Below are positions 61,201-64,000 of a stretch of DNA of 64,000 bases, one piece after another. The notes beneath the pieces were generated by a model. The model did not search any database, was not told where the DNA came from, and was given only the letters and a program-made list of their open reading frames with translations. The DNA lies in assembly GCA_963714065.1 (NCBI GenBank), contig OY970226.1, positions 2,031,874 through 2,095,873 of the forward strand, given 5' to 3'. The stretch comes from JAZKID01 sp963714065. Its GTDB lineage: Bacteria; Pseudomonadota; Alphaproteobacteria; Rhizobiales; UBA4765. The position numbers and the translations under genes are program-made. Position 1 is the first letter of the stretch, and each line of letters starts with the position of its first letter.

Positions 61201-64000
61201 GATCTGGAGAGCGGCTCTGCGTCCGGGTTAATGGCGAGCAAGCATATCGGCGACGACAAGGCGGTGACGGTGTTGGGTTATGCGCTGTCCGGGTCAGCGG
61301 CGTCGAACTACTCGATCGTGCAGCCGACGGATGTGACCGTTGACATCGCTAAGGCGAACATCACGATCACGCCGGATGCGGGCCAGAGCAAGGTTTATGG
61401 TGCGGCCAATCCGGCTTATGCGTATACGCCGTCGATCGGCCTGTACAGCACGGACAGCTTCAGCGGGGCGCTGGCGCGAGCGGCGGGCGAGAACGTCGGC
61501 AATTATGCGATCAACATCGGGACGCTCGGCATCTCTGACGGCAACTCCGGCAACAATTACAATGTGAGCTTCACCTCTGGCGTCAACTTTGCGATCACGG
61601 CCAAAGCGTTGACGGTGACGGGTGCGCTTGGTGTGAACCGTGCGTATAACGGGTTGCTGACGGTTGCGCTGAACAGTTCTGGGGCGGAGCTGGTTGGGAT
61701 TGTGTCTGGGGACGAGAGCAATGTTGATCTGGAGAGCGGCTCTGCGTCCGGGTTAATGGCGAGCAAGCATATCGGCGACGACAAGGCGGTGACGGTGTTG
61801 GGTTATGCGCTGTCCGGGTCAGCGGCGTCGAACTACTCGATCGTGCAGCCGACGGATGTGACCGTTGACATCGCTAAGGCGAACATCACGATCACGCCGG
61901 ATGCGGGCCAGAGCAAGGTTTATGGTGCGGCCAATCCGGCTTATGCGTATACGCCGTCGATCGGCCTGTACAGCACGGACAGCTTCAGCGGGGCGCTGGC
62001 GCGAGCGGCGGGCGAGAACGTCGGCAATTATGCGATCAACATCGGGACGCTCGGCATCTCTGACGGCAACTCCGGCAACAATTACAATGTGAGCTTCACC
62101 TCTGGCGTCAACTTTGCGATCACGGCCAAAGCGTTGACGGTGACGGGTGCGCTTGGTGTGAACCGTGCGTATAACGGGTTGCTGACGGTTGCGCTGAACA
62201 GTTCTGGGGCGGAGCTGGTTGGGATTGTGTCTGGGGACGAGAGCAATGTTGATCTGGAGAGCGGCTCTGCGTCCGGGTTAATGGCGAGCAAGCATATCGG
62301 CGACGACAAGGCGGTGACGGTGTTGGGTTATGCGCTGTCCGGGTCAGCGGCGTCGAACTACTCGATCGTGCAGCCGACGGATGTGACCGTTGACATCGCT
62401 AAGGCGAACATCACGATCACGCCGGATGCGGGCCAGAGCAAGGTTTATGGTGCGGCCAATCCGGCTTATGCGTATACGCCGTCGATCGGCCTGTACAGCA
62501 CGGACAGCTTCAGCGGGGCGCTGGCGCGAGCGGCGGGCGAGAACGTCGGCAATTATGCGATCAACATCGGGACGCTCGGCATCTCTGACGGCAACTCCGG
62601 CAACAATTACAATGTGAGCTTCACCTCTGGCGTCAACTTTGCGATCACGGCCAAAGCGTTGACGGTGACGGGTGCGCTTGGTGTGAACCGTGCGTATAAC
62701 GGGTTGCTGACGGTTGCGCTGAACAGTTCTGGGGCGGAGCTGGTTGGGATTGTGTCTGGGGACGAGAGCAATGTTGATCTGGAGAGCGGCTCTGCGTCCG
62801 GGTTAATGGCGAGCAAGCATATCGGCGACGACAAGGCGGTGACGGTGTTGGGTTATGCGCTGTCCGGGTCAGCGGCGTCGAACTACTCGATCGTGCAGCC
62901 GACGGATGTGACCGTTGACATCGCTAAGGCGAACATCACGATCACGCCGGATGCGGGCCAGAGCAAGGTTTATGGTGCGGCCAATCCGGCTTATGCGTAT
63001 ACGCCGTCGATCGGCCTGTACAGCACGGACAGCTTCAGCGGGGCGCTGGCGCGAGCGGCGGGCGAGAACGTCGGCAATTATGCGATCAACATCGGGACGC
63101 TCGGCATCTCTGACGGCAACTCCGGCAACAATTACAATGTGAGCTTCACCTCTGGCGTCAACTTTGCGATCACGGCCAAAGCGTTGACGGTGACGGGTGC
63201 GCTTGGTGTGAACCGTGCGTATAACGGGTTGCTGACGGTTGCGCTGAACAGTTCTGGGGCGGAGCTGGTTGGGATTGTGTCTGGGGACGAGAGCAATGTT
63301 GATCTGGAGAGCGGCTCTGCGTCCGGGTTAATGGCGAGCAAGCATATCGGCGACGACAAGGCGGTGACGGTGTTGGGTTATGCGCTGTCCGGGTCAGCGG
63401 CGTCGAACTACTCGATCGTGCAGCCGACGGATGTGACCGTTGACATCGCTAAGGCGAACATCACGATCACGCCGGATGCGGGCCAGAGCAAGGTTTATGG
63501 TGCGGCCAATCCGGCTTATGCGTATACGCCGTCGATCGGCCTGTACAGCACGGACAGCTTCAGCGGGGCGCTGGCGCGAGCGGCGGGCGAGAACGTCGGC
63601 AATTATGCGATCAACATCGGGACGCTCGGCATCTCTGACGGCAACTCCGGCAACAATTACAATGTGAGCTTCACCTCTGGCGTCAACTTTGCGATCACGG
63701 CCAAAGCGTTGACGGTGACGGGTGCGCTTGGTGTGAACCGTGCGTATAACGGGTTGCTGACGGTTGCGCTGAACAGTTCTGGGGCGGAGCTGGTTGGGAT
63801 TGTGTCTGGGGACGAGAGCAATGTTGATCTGGAGAGCGGCTCTGCGTCCGGGTTAATGGCGAGCAAGCATATCGGCGACGACAAGGCGGTGACGGTGTTG
63901 GGTTATGCGCTGTCCGGGTCAGCGGCGTCGAACTACTCGATCGTGCAGCCGACGGATGTGACCGTTGACATCGCTAAGGCGAACATCACGATCACGCCGG
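58258..64000 (+). pseudogene. Downstream part of the giant exoprotein, continuing past the apparent frameshift; open at the window edge
   Basis: From 58258 the shifted frame stays open to the last base of the window, with no stop. It begins LVIKPNSVGTTIGLG, the continuation expected after NLTGSSQ, and repeats the same TIGLG...ELGYIQNGFSGIGIGRSDG style to about 59800. Then comes a haemagglutinin-type segment (TANNGRWLIYSNNPDD...LSPDFRRFSCTYGG), one diverged MBG-like and one diverged YDG-like domain (about 60004-60533), and the array of 175-residue YDG-MBG units. The end of the protein lies outside the window. It has no own start signal, so in the cell it is either fused in frame with the upstream part or untranslated. 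Confidence 0.75.
60534..64000 (+). repeat. Tandem array of apparently identical 525-bp YDG-MBG coding units
   Basis: Units begin at 60534, 61059, 61584, 62109, 62634, 63159 and 63684; six are complete and the seventh is cut by the window end after 317 bp. Lines compared at offsets of 525 and multiples show no base differences. Each unit encodes 175 residues: a YDG domain (VNRAYNGLLTVALNSSGAEL...VSGDESNVDLESG...LGYALSGSAASNYSI) and an MBG domain (ITITPDAGQSKVYGAANPAY...GALARAAGENVGNYAI...NYNVSF). Codons are much richer in GCG, GTG, ACG and GGG than the upstream repeats. Such identity points to recent amplification or gene conversion. Confidence 0.95.

Noticed and set aside
60815..63884. Repeated 75-codon frames on both strands within the array
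   Set aside because: They recur only because the 525-bp unit recurs; the + frame is off-frame to the YDG-MBG protein and the - frame is its antisense.
60534..64000. CRISPR-like array
   Set aside because: Units are 525 bp, coding and contiguous without spacers.

Overview
The window looks like a chromosomal segment of an alphaproteobacterium. Supporting signs are the conserved gene orders rplY-pth-ychF, dgt-argS-SPOR-nagZ-scpA-scpB-tatA-tatB-tatC-serS-surE-pcm-nlpD-yajC-secD-secF and lgt-midA-pgeF, together with UbiK, an HWE-family histidine kinase and a FAT GUY-type response regulator. I cannot name the genus. I saw no tRNA or rRNA gene, CRISPR array, transposase or prophage gene.

Positions 1-31000 are mostly compact housekeeping DNA on the + strand. 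First come a YbjN-like gene, a probably frameshifted hypothetical and ubiK (all - strand). Then follow lgt-midA-GNAT-pgeF with four-base overlaps, prs, a hypothetical, rplY-pth-ychF, a small - strand hypothetical, and the long dgt-to-secF run covering tRNA charging, peptidoglycan turnover, condensin, Tat export and Sec export. After these come a HIT gene (-), gatC-gatA-chorismate mutase-gatB, and a secreted fasciclin-domain gene (-). Six intergenic palindromic elements of one REP-like type (outer CGTCAT/ATGACG arms) lie between genes, several of them inside operons. One, behind ychF, sits between two 26-bp copies of the ychF 3' end. A DUF559 nuclease-like ORF bounded by 19-bp inverted repeats is wedged between serS and surE.

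Positions 31000-42000 are more accessory: kup-dedA (-), a glutathione transferase, several small secreted or membrane proteins with clear terminators, and a signalling locus. That locus has a FAT GUY response regulator (-) divergent from a Crp/Fnr-type regulator that overlaps a multi-PAS HWE kinase. Both the regulator and the kinase carry apparent single-base insertions; the first makes the reading frame look like a Crp-PAS fusion. A small hypothetical and nnrD (-) follow.

Positions 42370-64000 hold a two-partner secretion system: a TpsB outer-membrane transporter and a giant TpsA exoprotein. TpsA has a signal peptide, a filamentous-haemagglutinin secretion domain and thousands of residues of beta-helix-like repeats. 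After an apparent +1 frameshift at about 58257 comes an MBG/YDG region ending in a tandem array of apparently identical 525-bp (175-codon) YDG-MBG units: six complete plus a partial seventh cut by the window edge. With the frame restored, the reading frame exceeds 6600 codons and has no stop in the window.

The recurring single-base insertions in otherwise intact genes (about 1270, 38008, 39710, 58257, perhaps 36503) are either residual sequencing errors or real inactivating/phase-variable events. Sequence alone cannot decide which.
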